A stretch of DNA of 64,000 nt from Haliotis asinina (taxonomy: Eukaryota > Mollusca > Gastropoda > Lepetellida > Haliotidae): assembly GCF_037392515.1 (NCBI RefSeq), contig NC_090292.1, forward strand, positions 47,233,747-47,297,746, written 5' to 3'. This document shows, in pieces, positions 33,028 through 44,799 of this stretch; position 1 is the stretch's first letter; each line of letters starts with the position of its first letter. Under the pieces are notes generated by a model that did not search any database, had not been told where the DNA came from, and saw only the letters and a program-made list of their open reading frames with translations. The translations under genes and the position numbers were made by a program.

Positions 33028-33190
33028 CTAGTTTTAATTCAAATTGTGATATTCTAGTTGGTTTACTGTCCTTCGTCAACAGGTTTTACAGTACACATAT
33101 AGTCCTTTTCATGATTAAATAGTCTCGTCACAATATGGTTGAAATATTGCCGATGTGATGATGAAAAAATATTAGCTCACTCACTCATTC
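33028..33190 (+). mobile_element. 3' tail fragment of the I-like LINE
   Basis: Plus-strand tail: GTGATATTCTAGTTG, ACTGTCCTTCGTCAACAG, the hairpin region with GAAATATTGCCGATGTGATG, then CTCACTCACTCATTC. The stem is partly mutated. Old, 5'-truncated insertion. Confidence 0.85.
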
Positions 33191-34059
33191 AGTAAACCAA
33201 AATGACACAAAATATTATATCAAACATGAGGACAGCACTGTATACTTGTAACTGGGTACTCATGGGGAAAACTGACATTTGTGGTAAAGGAAACAGTCTT
33301 GAGTTACACTTACTATACCTGTTGTGTGTGTGGTATAGGAGTGCATTACCGATTATGTAAAGGCCATGGCACCGATAAAATACGATTTAAACTTTTTTTT
33401 ATGAGAAGAAAAAAGACTACATCTGCGAAGTTAAACGTTTGTTAAAGATAAAGGTATATTTTTTTATCTATATGGTATGATTTGGAATTCTTCATGAACA
33501 AAGCCTCTATGTGGCCCATCTTGTAAGAAGTAAAGGTTAGGTTCCACCCAGATTGTATCTGCTATTTCAGCACGGCTCCCTTGGGAGGTGCATTCGCCGC
33601 CTTACACGCGCATGCTGCATGTCGTTGGATAGCAGGACCCTGGCGCAGCACGGAGAACTTTTCCGTTTGTTTTTTGGCAAATTTAGAGCCGAGCAGTTGA
33701 GGATTCTGTGATTTTAGGCTGTCTGATTTTCTTCCACAGGTCTCGGTGGAAGGCTTTTATTCCACCCAGCCTCCGGTGGAAGTCGCTCGCGCCATTGTAT
33801 TTGGAAAGCCTTTTACTTTGTGATATCTATGCATGTTATACATGGTTGGAAATCCGAGGCAACGCCCTCTCCAAAAATGCAAACATGATTCTAATGCTAC
33901 CCCTGGTAACCAGTCCAGATTGAATCTCCGACATGATGGTTTGTGTAATTTTGTTGAACTTCAATTCTTCTATATCACAGCAGTCATCATGCCACCATAG
34001 TCCGGTCATGATGTAATGGAAACCACTCTTTCGATTCACTTCAGAAAATGCATTTCTAT
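33191..34059. other. Stretch without a recognisable gene
   Basis: Moderately GC-rich segment around 33590-33800 with short repeats of TCCGGTGGAAG/TCGGTGGAAGG. No coding motif recognised on either strand. Confidence 0.4.
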
Positions 34060-35225
34060 ACTGCGTTTGAAAGCCATTTAAAGCGTGTGTCAGACAGTGT
34101 ATAAAACGCACACGTTGCGCGTTTAGTGGTGGAGCACAAAATACCGCAGGTGATATAGATTGGCGGAATTTAGATGAATCTGTTCACCGGCTATACCGGC
34201 GTCGTTAATATTTACAACTATAAAGCATTTGCAAGGTCATTCATGTGGGATTCTGGAAATATGTAACATGCTGGTGTGCAACATTACACATTCGCGCTAC
34301 ACAGGAATCAATATACGTGAGAGAGAGCTAAAGTTGCATAGAATTGGAATAAAGCCATAAAAGCAATGCCTGTAGTCTTAATATATAAACTTTTACTGTG
34401 GTGGAACGCCCAAGGTGTAATGTGCATTCTAGTCGCGTCTGAGAGTCAAGGAATGCGCGTCATCATGTAAATGCATTTGCGCTAATGGCGGGTAAAGTAG
34501 TCGGGGATCCGGGGCGCGTCTCCTGTCAGTGTTGCGGCAGCTATAATTTCACGATCCACCATCCAAAACTTAATGTTTAACATGCATCTGAAAGCCCCTG
34601 AAAGTGCGCCTATGCCAAATTATAATGGACATTCGAGGAACTTGAGATAATCAGGCAATGCGCGGCATTACGTAACTGTTCTTGTGCGACTGGTAGGTAA
34701 AAAATGGGGATCTGGCGCGTACCTTCCGTCAGCTATTATTTCATCATCCTTCAGCCAAAATGAAAGATTTAAGATGCATCGGAAAGCCCTTGAAAGCGCG
34801 GTTTTGCCAAGGTGTTGTGTTGTGCATTCATGTCACCTCAGACAGTCAAGCCATGCGCGTCATTATACACTGCACTTGCGCTATAACTGCACTAGCGCTA
34901 ATGGTAAATTCGGGGATCTGGCGCACGTCTCCCGCCAGTGTTACGGCAGCTATAATTTCACGATGCATCTGAAAGCCCTTTAAAGTGCGGCTATGCCAAG
35001 TTATAATATGCATTCGAGGAACGTCTGATAATGAGGCAATGCGCAGCATTATGTAACTGTACATGTGCGTGTGGCTGGTAGAAACGGGGATCTGGCGCGC
35101 ATCTTTCGTCAGCTGTTACTTCAAAATACGCCATCAGAGGTGTAAAATCAAAGGTGTAAAATGGGTCGGTAATACCTTGAAAATGTGGATGTGCCAAGGT
35201 ATACTGTGCATTCGAATAAACGTTC
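34060..35225. repeat. Diverged, CpG-rich tandem repeat of about 200 bp
   Basis: Successive units share, in order, GAAAGCCCTTTAAAGTGCG, TGCCAAG(G/T)T, TGCATTCGAGGAAC, AGGCAATGCGC(G/A)(G/T)CATTA and GGGGATCTGGCGCG. The last landmark lies at about 34504, 34708, 34915 and 35087, giving periods of 204, 207 and 172 bp. At least four units plus partial ones are present. They contain many CpG dinucleotides and GCGC words in an otherwise AT-rich window. No coding evidence. Confidence 0.8.
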
Positions 35226-36001
35226 CATTATATAACGACGTGCATCAAATAGACAAGCTGGCGCCATGCTCTGACAACTGTAACTTATCACAAAGGCTGC
35301 CTCTGTCTGGCCACTTAATTACTCTGTTGCGGTAGCAACTCATCATCATCATTATTTTCATAACTTTTTTCAGATCTGTCCCCCTGGACATGTACTTCTC
35401 TACCTTCCTGTAAACTTAATTATTACCTGATTAGCTGTAAGTCACTCGTCTGTGTTCACATCTCCGTACCCTGGAGATGCTACTTATCAGCAAATGTAAT
35501 TTCGTCACCAGCCTTGCTCTCTTATGGTTATAATCACTCAGCTTGGGTCACTTCCATTTGACATGCCGCTACTTTGTGATTTTAAACCTCGTCGCCCCAC
35601 TGACTTCAACTTTGTGTATAAAATGCTTGAATTTCTTTGGCATGAGCAATTCACACCTTCTGGCGTGCTCATGCCCCTCCAAACGGACATCACGCATGGA
35701 ATGGTGATGGGCAATTTACTGTTTCCTCCTCCCCGTAGAAACATCTGGCTTGGCCACGTGAACTTCATCTAAACCATTCCATTGGTTGTCTGACCGCGAC
35801 CTGTTACCAGGTCAAGGTGACATATTTTCAATGCCTACAAACTGGACCGGAAAAAATTTCTTTAATTCCAGCTGTTGTGATCCGTACTCCGTGTTTCCAT
35901 GTTTGCCAAAAGTTTGATGTTGTATGGAAGGATGAAGTAAAACGTTTTATTGCTGCGTTTAGCCATGGTATTGTCTTTGATACCAGCTGGAGAGACAGCG
36001 T
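35226..36001. other. Stretch without a recognisable gene
   Basis: An 82-codon open stretch (35524-35772, plus; also open in reverse) contains no motif I recognise. Nothing else is supported. Confidence 0.4.
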
Positions 36002-36551
36002 GTGAGTGAGTGAGTTAACATTTAACGTCACATCGGCAATATTGCAGCCATATCGTGACGAGAACCATTAATGTCATACATAATAGAGCATGGTAAAAAA
36101 TCTGTCAACGAAGGACAGTAAAGCAACTAGACTATCACAGGCAAATATTTAAAACTAGAAATGAAATCTAAAACAATTCAACTATAGAGGACGATACAAT
36201 ATAAAAACAGGCTATAGACCGCCGACAACTGAAGGTAGATCACCATACAAGGGTCCATGGGGTCTTACAGTACCTTTGCTACCTGCATGGACCATAGTTG
36301 GATCTACACCATCCCCTCAGCCGCTGGCGATTGTACGAATGTTTAGCCAAATTTTAAGAGAACAATTATACTACGTTTAAAATTAGGTAAGCAGAAATTA
36401 AACTGTGAAAGTTTTGGGACTTACGTACCCTCTCAGGAGGACTATAATTTTACAATACTTTAACCCCCTTTGAGGATACAGCCACTAACAATACCAGTTG
36501 TTAATTTACACTACCAATCATTAAAATATATCTATCTACAACATTTATTTA

Positions 36552-37379
36552 TCACAATTCAATCATGAAATCAATTTCTTTTGAAAAACCAATAAGTAAA
36601 TGAGAACTAACACTGTTAAAAAGATCCTTGATGGTTTTGACATTGAAATATTTATCCCCTGTGATCGAGAATTCAACACAGTCAAGCAGGATATGCTTGA
36701 CCGTGACTCTCTCATCACAAGGGATACAAAACGGAGGATCTTCACCTTTTAACAGGTATGCATGTGTATATCTGGTATGGCCAATACGACATCGTCGCAA
36801 AATGACCTCTTCAAATCTGGACTGACAGCCCAAGTAGGCGCAACCAATATACGGTTTTATTTCATGTAATTCATTTATACCTACTTGGGTGTCCCACCTC
36901 TTTTGCATAAGGTCACGGATGTAAGATCTAATACTAGGTTTGTAGTCAGAATAAGGGAAAAGAAGTGGTGTCACAGATTTGTTGAGTGCTGCCTTGGCGG
37001 CACGATCGGCCATTGTGTTCCTAGAAATTCCTACATGGCTGGGTAACCAACAAAAGACGATGTCGTATTGGCCAGTAGCAAGATTATTATATAATTCAAT
37101 AATTTCAATTAAAAGTGGATGTTTACAAGAAATATTTTTAATAGCCTGAAGGCAAGAAAGGAAGTCGGAATATATTATATATTGTTTACGTTTCGGGTGT
37201 CTTTGAATATATTTAAGAGCTGTTAGCATGGCGTTGGCTTCTGCTGTAAAAATAGAACTATTATCTTGTAATCTAGAAGATATTGTTCTTGATCCAATGA
37301 CAGTAGCACAAGCAACTGCACCACCGTCCTTCGACCCATCTGTAAATAAGGATTTGTAATTGTTGTATGTATGTTTCAA
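36552..37379 (-). pseudogene. LINE F ORF2, last part: RNase H and zinc knuckle
   Basis: Contains LFTDGSKDGG, FTAEANAM, YSDFLSCLQAIK, HVGISRNTMADRAAK (Gly-to-Arg and Leu-to-Arg changes near the last Asp) and the knuckle CIPCDERVTVKHILLDC. It ends naturally at 36552. Its frame overlaps the stop of the RT reading by four bases, the result of a short deletion in the A-rich stretch just upstream (about 37410-37425). Confidence 0.9.
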
Positions 37380-39177
37380 TTGATTATATTCTTGTTTATA
37401 CTGTAACTCTGTTTTTTATGTGCAGTTAATGTTAAGTCCACGTGTGGCCTAACAAGCTGCCAAGGAGGAGAAGAAAGAAGACGGAAAGGAGCTATATTGT
37501 CCAGCTCAATACCAGCAGCAGCAATAAACGGCTTTATTCTGAGCCCAAGAGGTGGAACAAGAGAAGACTTTTTGTGATACAAATCCTCATACAGAAGATT
37601 GAAGACACAGTTATAGGAAGGGTTAGATTCGTTAGAGTATAGTTTTGTGATATATTGTAAAGATAATTTGATACGGCGTTCCGCAAGAGATGGTTCATCG
37701 GCCTCAATGTAAAGACTGTCAATAGGTGAAGTTCTGAAGGACCCAAGACAAAGCTTTAGACCTTGATGATGGACAGAATGAAGAAGTTTAAGATTGCTTT
37801 TGCAGGCTCTACCATATACGATGGAGCCATAATCAAGTTTAGAACGAACGAGTGATCGATAGAGATGGAGAAGGGTAGATTGATCCCCTCCCCATTTTGA
37901 ATTTGAAACCACTTTCAACAAGTCAAGTGCTTTCAGGCATTTAGTTTTAAGTGATTTATTATGTGGCGAAAACGTTAAATGCGAATCAAAGATTAGACCC
38001 AATGACATGGCTTCCTTCACAACTTTATTGGGTGTCCCATCTAGAGACAGTTCAGGGTCTTTATGTGGTTTGTATTTACGACAAAAATGTATGCAGTTAG
38101 TTTTCGATTTGGACAATTTAAAGCCGTTTTCAAGACACCATTTATTACTCTTGTTTAAACACAACTGCAATTGCCGTTCAATGGTATGCATATTTTTTCC
38201 ACGACAAGAAATGTTAAAATTATCCACAAATAACGATCCATCAATTGAATCGTTTGAAACTTGAGATAAACTGTTGATCTTGATGCTATAAAGAGTGACA
38301 GATAAAATACTGCCTTGTGGAACACCCTGATCCTGATTGTAATGATCAGACAGGGTAGAACCCACACGGACCTGGCATTGTCTGTCATTTAAAAAGTTGG
38401 CAATAAATTGAGGCAAACGTCCTCGCAAGCCGAAGTCATGTAAATCCCTCAAAATACCATATTTCCAGGTTGTGTCATATGCCTTTTCATGATCAAAAAA
38501 GATAGACACAGCGCGTTGTTTATTAATTAGTGCGTTTTTAACAAATGATTCCAGTCGCACTAAGTGATCGACAGTAGTTCTGTTTTTGCGGAAACCACAT
38601 TGTATATCTGTGATCAGGTTATTCGTTTCCAAGTACCAAACAAGTCGATTATTTATCATGCGTTCCATGGTCTTGCAAACACAGCTTGTTAATGAAATCG
38701 GACGATAATTGGATGGATCCGTATGATCACGTCCAGGTTTAGGTATTGGTACTACTATGGCATCACGCCATGACGGAAGAGAGTTACCTGATGTCCAAAT
38801 ACCATCAAACATATTTAGGAGAGTTTCCAGACAGGATTCTGGTAAATGTTTCAGGAGTTGATGATGTATGTTATCAGCTACTGTAGCAGTATCATGAGCT
38901 TGATCAAGAGCAGTATGGAGTTCATGAATAGAAAACGTTTCATTATAATCTTCCCCATTATCAGAATTGAAATTATTAGATTTTTCTTGTTGTTTTTGAT
39001 ATTGCTGAAATTTAGGTATACAATTAGAAGAGGAAGAATGTTTAGGGAGAGTTTCGCCAAGTTTATTAGCAATATCTGATTATCCGTAAGTAACTGATCT
39101 CCATGTTTAAGATGACAGACAGTAGATTTAGTACCTTTACCTTTAATTTTTTGGACCATGTTCCATACCTTGGACAT
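37376..39177 (-). pseudogene. LINE F ORF2, first part: linker and reverse transcriptase
   Basis: The 478-codon open part (37376-38812) has PKPGRDHTDPSNYRPISL, GFRKNRTTVDHL, FFDHEKAYDTTWKYG, GVPQGSIL and SLFVDNFN. In SLFVDNFN the second catalytic Asp of FVDD is Asn, predicted to kill RT activity. The linker 38813-39177 is shifted to another frame (MSKVWNMVQKIKGKGTKS). The endonuclease is missing. Confidence 0.88.
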
Positions 39178-39195
39178 GGGTGTCCGAGAATTTAT

Positions 39196-39960
39196 GTTCT
39201 ATCGTTTTTGATCTTGAGAAAGCACATGACACAACCTGGAAATATGGCATTGTAAGAGATTTACATGATTTCGGGTTGCGAGGTCGTTTGCCTGAATTCA
39301 TAGCCAGATTTTTAAATAACAGACAATGTGAAGTCCGCGTGGGTTCTACCCTGTCTGATCATTACAATCATGATCAGGATGTTTAACAAGGCAGTATTTT
39401 ATCTGTCACTCTTTTTAGCATCAAGATCAACAGTTCATCTAAAGTTTTAAACGATTTAATAGATGGATCTTTATTTGTGGATGAGTTTGATATTTGTTGC
39501 CGTGGTAAAAACATGCATACTACTGAGCGGTAACTGCGGATGTGTTTAAACAAAGTGGATAAATGGTGTCTTGAAAACGATTTCAAATGTTCTAAATCAA
39601 AAACCAATTCTATACATTTTTGTCGTAAATACAAACCCCATAAAGACCCAGAACTATTTCTCAGTGGTACCCCAATCAAAGTTGTAAAGGAGACCAAGTT
39701 CTTGGGACTTATTTTCGACTCACATTTGATCTTTTTGCCGCATATTAAACCTAAATGCCTGAAAGCACTCGATATATTAAAGGTTGTTGAAAATTCAAAT
39801 TGGGGAGGGGATCAAACTACCCTTCTTCGCTTATATAGATAACCTGTGCGATGTAAACTTGATTACGACTGCATCGTATATGGTGGAGCTTCTCAAAGCA
39901 ACCTAAAACTACTTGATCCTGTGCACCACCAAGGCCTAAGACACTCTCGGTTCTTTTAGG
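39196..39960 (+). pseudogene. LINE G ORF2 fragment: reverse transcriptase
   Basis: FDLEKAHDTTWKYGIVRDL is followed by a stop replacing the PQG codons of GVPQG (GATGTTTAACAAGG at about 39380). DGSLFVDEFDIC follows, with the second catalytic Asp changed to Glu, and then another stop at about 39530. The fragment at 39540-39842 carries NKVDKWCLENDFKCSKSKTN and NSNWGGDQTTLLRLYR. Clearly dead. Confidence 0.88.
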
Positions 39961-41039
39961 ACCTCTAATATCGACAGTCTATACGTCGAAGCTGATGAGC
40001 CTTCTCTCAACTTACGCCATATAAAACTATCCTTACAATACATTACTAAATTAGCTTCTAATGAGTCTAATCCTGCATTGAATTGTGTCTTTAATCCTTT
40101 CTATGATAATTTGTATAACGAACAGTCTTCTCTTGTTCCACCTCTTGGGCTCAGAATTAAGCCATTTCTTACTGCTTCTAGCACTGAGCTGGTAAATATA
40201 GCTCCTTCCCGTCTTCTTTCTTCTCCTCCTTGGCAGTTGGTTAGGCTTCAAGTTGACCTAACATTAGCTAAATTTAAAAATCAGAAACGAATGAATTACA
40301 ATATAAACAAGAATATAATCAATTGAAACATAAATATAGCAATTATAAATCCTTATTTACAGATGGGTCGAAGGACGGTGGCACAGTGGCTTGTGTCACT
40401 GTCATTGGATCCAGAACAATATCTTCTAGATTACCAGATAATAGTTCTGTTTTTACAGCAGAAGCTAACGCCATATTAACAGCTCTTAAATACATTCAAA
40501 GACACCCTAAACATGAACAACATATAGTCTATTCCGATTCGTTTTCTTGCCTTCAGGCTATTAAAAATATTTCTTGTAAACATCCACTTTTAATAGAAAT
40601 TATTTTAATAGAAATTGTTCAGTTGTATAATGATCTTGCCACTGGCCAATATTACATCGTCTTCTGTTGGTTACCAAGCCATGTATAAATCTCTGGTAAC
40701 ACATTCGCTGATCTTGCTGCAAAAGCAGCACTCAACAAATTTGTGACACCACTTTTTGTTCCTTATAGTGATTACAAAACCAGCATTAGATCTAATATCC
40801 GTGATCTGATGCAGAAGAAGTGGGACTCCCAAGTGGGAATCAATAAATTTCATGAGATAAAACCTTACATTGGTTATACTCACTTGAGTTGTCAGTCCAG
40901 ATTTCAAGAGGTCATACTACGACGATGTCGTATTGACCACACTAGATATACTCATTCATATCTTTTAAAAGGTGAGGATCATCTATTTTGTATCCCTTGT
41001 GATGAGAGAGTTACAGTCAAGCATATTCACAAGGGATAA
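39961..41039 (+). pseudogene. LINE G ORF2 fragment: linker, RNase H and zinc knuckle
   Basis: 40078-40326 covers FNPFYDNLYNEQSSLVPPLG. The frame then breaks in an A-run that is one base short (5 A, against 6 in copy A). 40323-40688 is RNase H (LFTDGSKDGG, FTAEANAI, YSDSFSCLQ) with a short in-frame duplication of the LIEI segment and a stop in PSHV. 40743-41039 covers the C-terminus, with a deletion inside the knuckle after RVTVKHI. Confidence 0.88.
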
Positions 41040-41689
41040 GTTTTTTTACAGTCAAAACAATGAAGGATCTTTTTACCAGCGTTAATTCTCATTTAATTAT
41101 TGGTTTGTTAAAAGAAATTGATTTTTTGGTTGAATTTTGAATAGTATGTTGTGTAAATAAGATGTATTTTAATGATTGGTAGTTTGAATTAGTAACTTGA
41201 ATTGTTGGCGGCTGTACCCTCAAAAGGGGTTGAAGTATTGTAAAATTATTGTCCTCCAGAGAGGGTACTGTAAGTCCACAAGCATTTACAGTAAATTTAA
41301 TTCTACCAGGTTTTTAATCGTAGTATTCATGTGATTTCAATTTTGGCTAACTTTTCGTACAATCGCCAGCAGCTGACGGGATGGTGTAAATCCAGCTAGG
41401 GTCCATGTAGGTAGCAAAGGTGCTGTAAGTCCCCATGGTCCCTGGTGTGGTGATCTACCTTCAGTTGTTGGCGATCTATAGTCTGTTTTTATATTGTATT
41501 GTCTAAATAGTGATATTAGTTTTAACTTTCCATGCTAGTTTTAATTGAAATTGTGATATTCTAGTTGTTTTACTGTCCTTAGTTGACAGATTTTACCACA
41601 TGCATATATTTCATTTAAATGTTCTCGTCACGATATGGTTATGATATTGCCGATGTGACGTAAAATATTAACTCACTCACTCTTCTGGA

Positions 41690-42061
41690 ATAGGGCCTGT
41701 TTGTAGAGGTATGCTTAACATGTTGTTTCACTGCGTTCTTTTTCACACCTTTAGCCTTTCTAATTTCAGCGTCATCTGCTTTCTTAATAATCTTAGGTCT
41801 CAATCCAAGGTATTCAGTGATTAGTATGCCTGCACATTCCTCCTTCATCTTATATACCACCTTTGTGTTGACTTGGTTATGCATAGGGTGATCTCTTGGG
41901 TGATCACTGGCATCATGCAGGTGCATATTGGTTTTCACATCCTTGTACACATCCTCTGTTTGAATCTCAGTCAGGAGTGATTTTATATCCGTATAAAACA
42001 CATCTGTCACCGTAGTGCTTCTTGAGCTTGTTGTAGTAAGAGTCATACATCAGGTGTTTGG
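41690..42061 (-). pseudogene. Type-B DNA polymerase C-terminal fragment (Polinton-like element relic)
   Basis: Minus-strand reading in two frames. MYDSYYNKLKKHYGDRC comes first and, after a one-base shift, SLLTEIQTEDVYKDVKTN. The junction corresponds to the DTDS catalytic motif, which here reads TDIKS. Then come HDASDHPRDHPMH, KVVYKMKEECAGILITEYLGLRPKI and KAKGVKKNAVKQHVKH. This order is characteristic of protein-primed type-B polymerases encoded by Polinton/Maverick-like elements and their relatives. It is truncated on the downstream side exactly where the tail of LINE G ends, and no other Polinton gene is seen. Dead fragment. Confidence 0.75.
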
Positions 42062-42984
42062 ACTATTTAACTACAGTTGAAACAATACAAACATTACGAT
42101 TTGCTTACTGATACAAAAAGGGGTAGAACCTACAATAGCCAAAGAAATACAAAATAAACAAAATGTGGTGTGTCCTACCAGAACAACTTCAGTTGACAGG
42201 GGGAGTACTTAATCTTTTAATCCAATTCTAAGTGGCATTAATCTTGTTGGGACATTTACTGGATGCTTGATTGCTTACTCTGAGCTGGATTAGCTGGTGT
42301 TTGCATAATGTTATTTTACTGTAGGTGATGGCATGTATACCTCATCAAAGTGGTTCATTAACCTGTGTAGACATAACCCTTGTCTTAGTGAATGGTTTGT
42401 CTTACGGTGACATTCTGATTACCTCAGGCTAGGACTTTAACTGTAGAACATCTGTGAAATTGTGTGGTTATAACTATACCCTTTTCAATAGAATGTCTTT
42501 GAGATAAGTTTTACTACTTTTGACAGGAGTCTTGTCTACGCCATAACTGATACACGATGAAACTGATATTCTATATTCATATTTTGCTAATATTTGAATA
42601 CTAATGTATTGCTTGTACTGGTTACAATTAATAATGAATTTTGGTATACATTATCATTTCATGATAATTTAAAGCTATTTCATATCTTGCTAAGCAGTAA
42701 AAAAAGAAATTACAAAAGAGAGATGGATATAACTTTACATTTTCCACACAATGAAAAAGATACTGCTTTACCAAGGAATGGAATCAAAATTTATAATACT
42801 CAACTTTTCACACAAATTTAAACAACTTTTTAAAATGTGAAAAATGACATCCCTTTAGATAATCCTATTCTAAATATTAAAATATATGAATTACCTTATT
42901 CTTCTCAATCTGTTGATTGGGTAAAGTTATACCATTAAAGCAGACCATACATGGGAAAATATCTTGTTATTATCCATTATGGGA
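42062..42984. other. AT-rich stretch without a recognisable gene
   Basis: An open stretch at 42594-42821 (plus) has no recognisable motif. Nothing else is supported. Confidence 0.4.
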
Positions 42985-43510
42985 AAATGACAAAGAACCC
43001 GACTGGAATAATATTCACAGACTTCTTGTCAAAATGTTCAGGTGTTGTTGATGTTATTTCTTTAGTCGTGTTGTTCACTTGGTGTTAAATTACAAACTGC
43101 AGTTGTAGAAAAGGGTAAAGATAAATATAAATATATTAGATGAATTAATACATGATGAAAAATAAGAGGATAACATTACCTCAATATTCAAATTGATGTG
43201 GATCCCTGTCTTCTATAAACTAGGAAGACTGTTTTGTACTTTTACAGGGGAAATGAAAAGAACTTGATCAGAATAATATTTATAGACTTCTTGTTAGAAG
43301 GTCAAAATATTCAGGGGTGGTCGATGTTAGTTCTTTATGTTTTAGTAGTATTGTTATTCCACTTGGTGTTAAATTACAAAATGCAATTGTAGAAAAGGGT
43401 AACGATAAACATAAAGATACTTCACATGATGAGGAGGATAAAGAACTGTGTCACTGAAATCAATATGTTAAATTCATATGATTAGAAACTGATTCCCTGT
43501 GTTATATAAA
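42985..43510. repeat. Diverged tandem duplication of about 260 bp
   Basis: Two neighbouring segments share landmarks in order: AATATT(C/T)A(C/T)AGACTTCTTGT, GTCAAAATGTTCAGG/GTCAAAATATTCAGG, CACTTGGTGTTAAATTACAAA and TGTAGAAAAGGGTAA(A/C)GATAAA. The spacing between corresponding words is roughly 260-290 bp. GGAAATGAAAAG recurs again near 43552. No coding function recognised. Confidence 0.75.
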
Positions 43511-44714
43511 CTAGTCACTCTACCCATCAGTCTGTTGGGTAATGTTTCCAGAGGAAATGAAAAGTAGTCGTGTTATGGGGTTTATAAATGAAGATTGAGG
43601 GAAGGTTTTCATTTCATGGGTTATATGGGGGGTCAGGTACCACTATTTTTTATACTACTGGAGAAAAGGTCTGTGGTACATGTGTCTTGATAAAACTTTT
43701 GTTGACACATGTTGACAAAAGTCCTGTGATACACCTGACATAAGAAGTTAAACATTTGCAATATTTTAAGATGAAGTTTCGGTTCACATAACGCAAAAAA
43801 ATTGGTCTTGACGCATGTTATAATTAATGCCTTTGGGGCATCCAGCCGTTTTGTTGTGGACGATGTGTTCTTTGTAAGACACATGGTATGTATGATGTAT
43901 CAACAATTGTACATGACCACAGCTTTTACAACACTGCTACAAAGTTGTGGACATAATACCTTATTACCCATAAGACTAATTTGTCAAATTTTGATTGGAG
44001 AATAGCTAAAACATGGGAAACCATGTAGGCGAATCTGTGGTCTGCACACGCCATTAGATCTGTCACGTGACACTGTACGCAGGTTGCACTAATGACCTTG
44101 ACCTTAGATTAAATACAACTACCATCCAGCTGAATGCTTCGAAATTTTCGATTTGACGTATACAAGAATGCACATAAACAGAATAATACAGTTGTTTCCT
44201 TAATTTTGTGTTTGTTTGTGTCAATAAATAGTATGTAAAAAATCAAATGTTTCTATGTTTTCCTGGTTGCTTAACAAAACCTAATTCGATCAGCTTTACC
44301 ATAAGCTTAGCCATTCTGAGTTATCTCCCTTCATGACTAGTCAGAATAAATGATGCCGAAACGTTTTGGGTCTCATTCTGTCAAAGCGTGAATGATATCT
44401 GGTTTTAAATGATAGGCTAAATAAAGATAATGATGTTCAGGGTAATAAATATTTTTGACATGATGTACGAGAATGTAAGACCCTTGTAAATTGTGATATT
44501 CCCTTATAGCCAGTCCTGTACACCCTTTCAAAACATCGTGTAGCTAATAATGTTTAGACAAAATCATTGATACAAATGTTTTATGCTTACATATGTTGCG
44601 ATAAGGCCTGTGGAAGGCATGCTCTGAACGTCATGTTTGAAGCTGTCTTCAAATGTCATGGCAACCTCTTTGAATTATATTGACAGAAGAGGATATATTT
44701 ATCTCTTGCTTAAG
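43511..44714. other. AT-rich stretch, probably upstream or intronic sequence
   Basis: No gene is seen. GTTATCTCCCTT at 44320-44331 is a word I associate with short molluscan repeats. It recurs as ATTATCTCCCTT at 58379-58390. Confidence 0.4.
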
Positions 44715-44799
44715 GTCACCACTGCATCCTGTGGATCTGAGGTCTGCAATGAGACTTCCGAATGTGTGAATGAAGGCTGTCAAAAGGCATGTATCAAAG
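44715..44799 (+). CDS. Possible short Cys-rich exon (28 codons)
   Basis: A pyrimidine-rich stretch ending CTTGCTTAAG precedes it, and AAAG/GTAGGT follows as a good splice donor. The 85-nt body reads VTTASCGSEVCNETSECVNE and then GCQKACIK. It has five Cys in 26 residues plus one N-glycosylation-type NETS, so it could be part of an extracellular Cys-rich module. It ends in phase 1, and the ankyrin exon at 48593 begins in the matching phase. Joining the two would be frame-compatible (ACIK-V-PPLCALH), but the gene link is inference. Confidence 0.4.

Larger units (their letters stand above)
36002..39195 (-). mobile_element. LINE copy F, 5'-truncated I-like element
   Basis: Minus strand from the linker before the RT (MSKVWNMVQKIKGKG, about 39177) to a complete 3' UTR with hairpin and (TCAC)n end at 36002. 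Its 5' end is fused head-to-head with the 5'-truncated copy G at about 39195, within GAATTTATGTTCTATCG. The RT and RNase H are open except for a few frameshifts, so F is better preserved than G. Confidence 0.92.
39196..41686 (+). mobile_element. LINE copy G, 5'-truncated, decayed I-like element
   Basis: Plus strand from FDLEKAHDTTWKYG inside the RT to a complete 3' UTR ending ACTCACTCACTC at 41686. It forms an inverted repeat with F: 39196-41686 against roughly 38490-36002. It is more decayed than F, with several stops and frameshifts. Confidence 0.9.

Noticed and set aside
35524..35772. 82-codon protein gene
   Set aside because: Open on both strands with no recognisable motif. Probably chance.
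36002..41686. Single twin-primed LINE insertion
   Set aside because: Twin priming gives one 3' tail. Here both halves have their own (TCAC)n tail and decay to different degrees.
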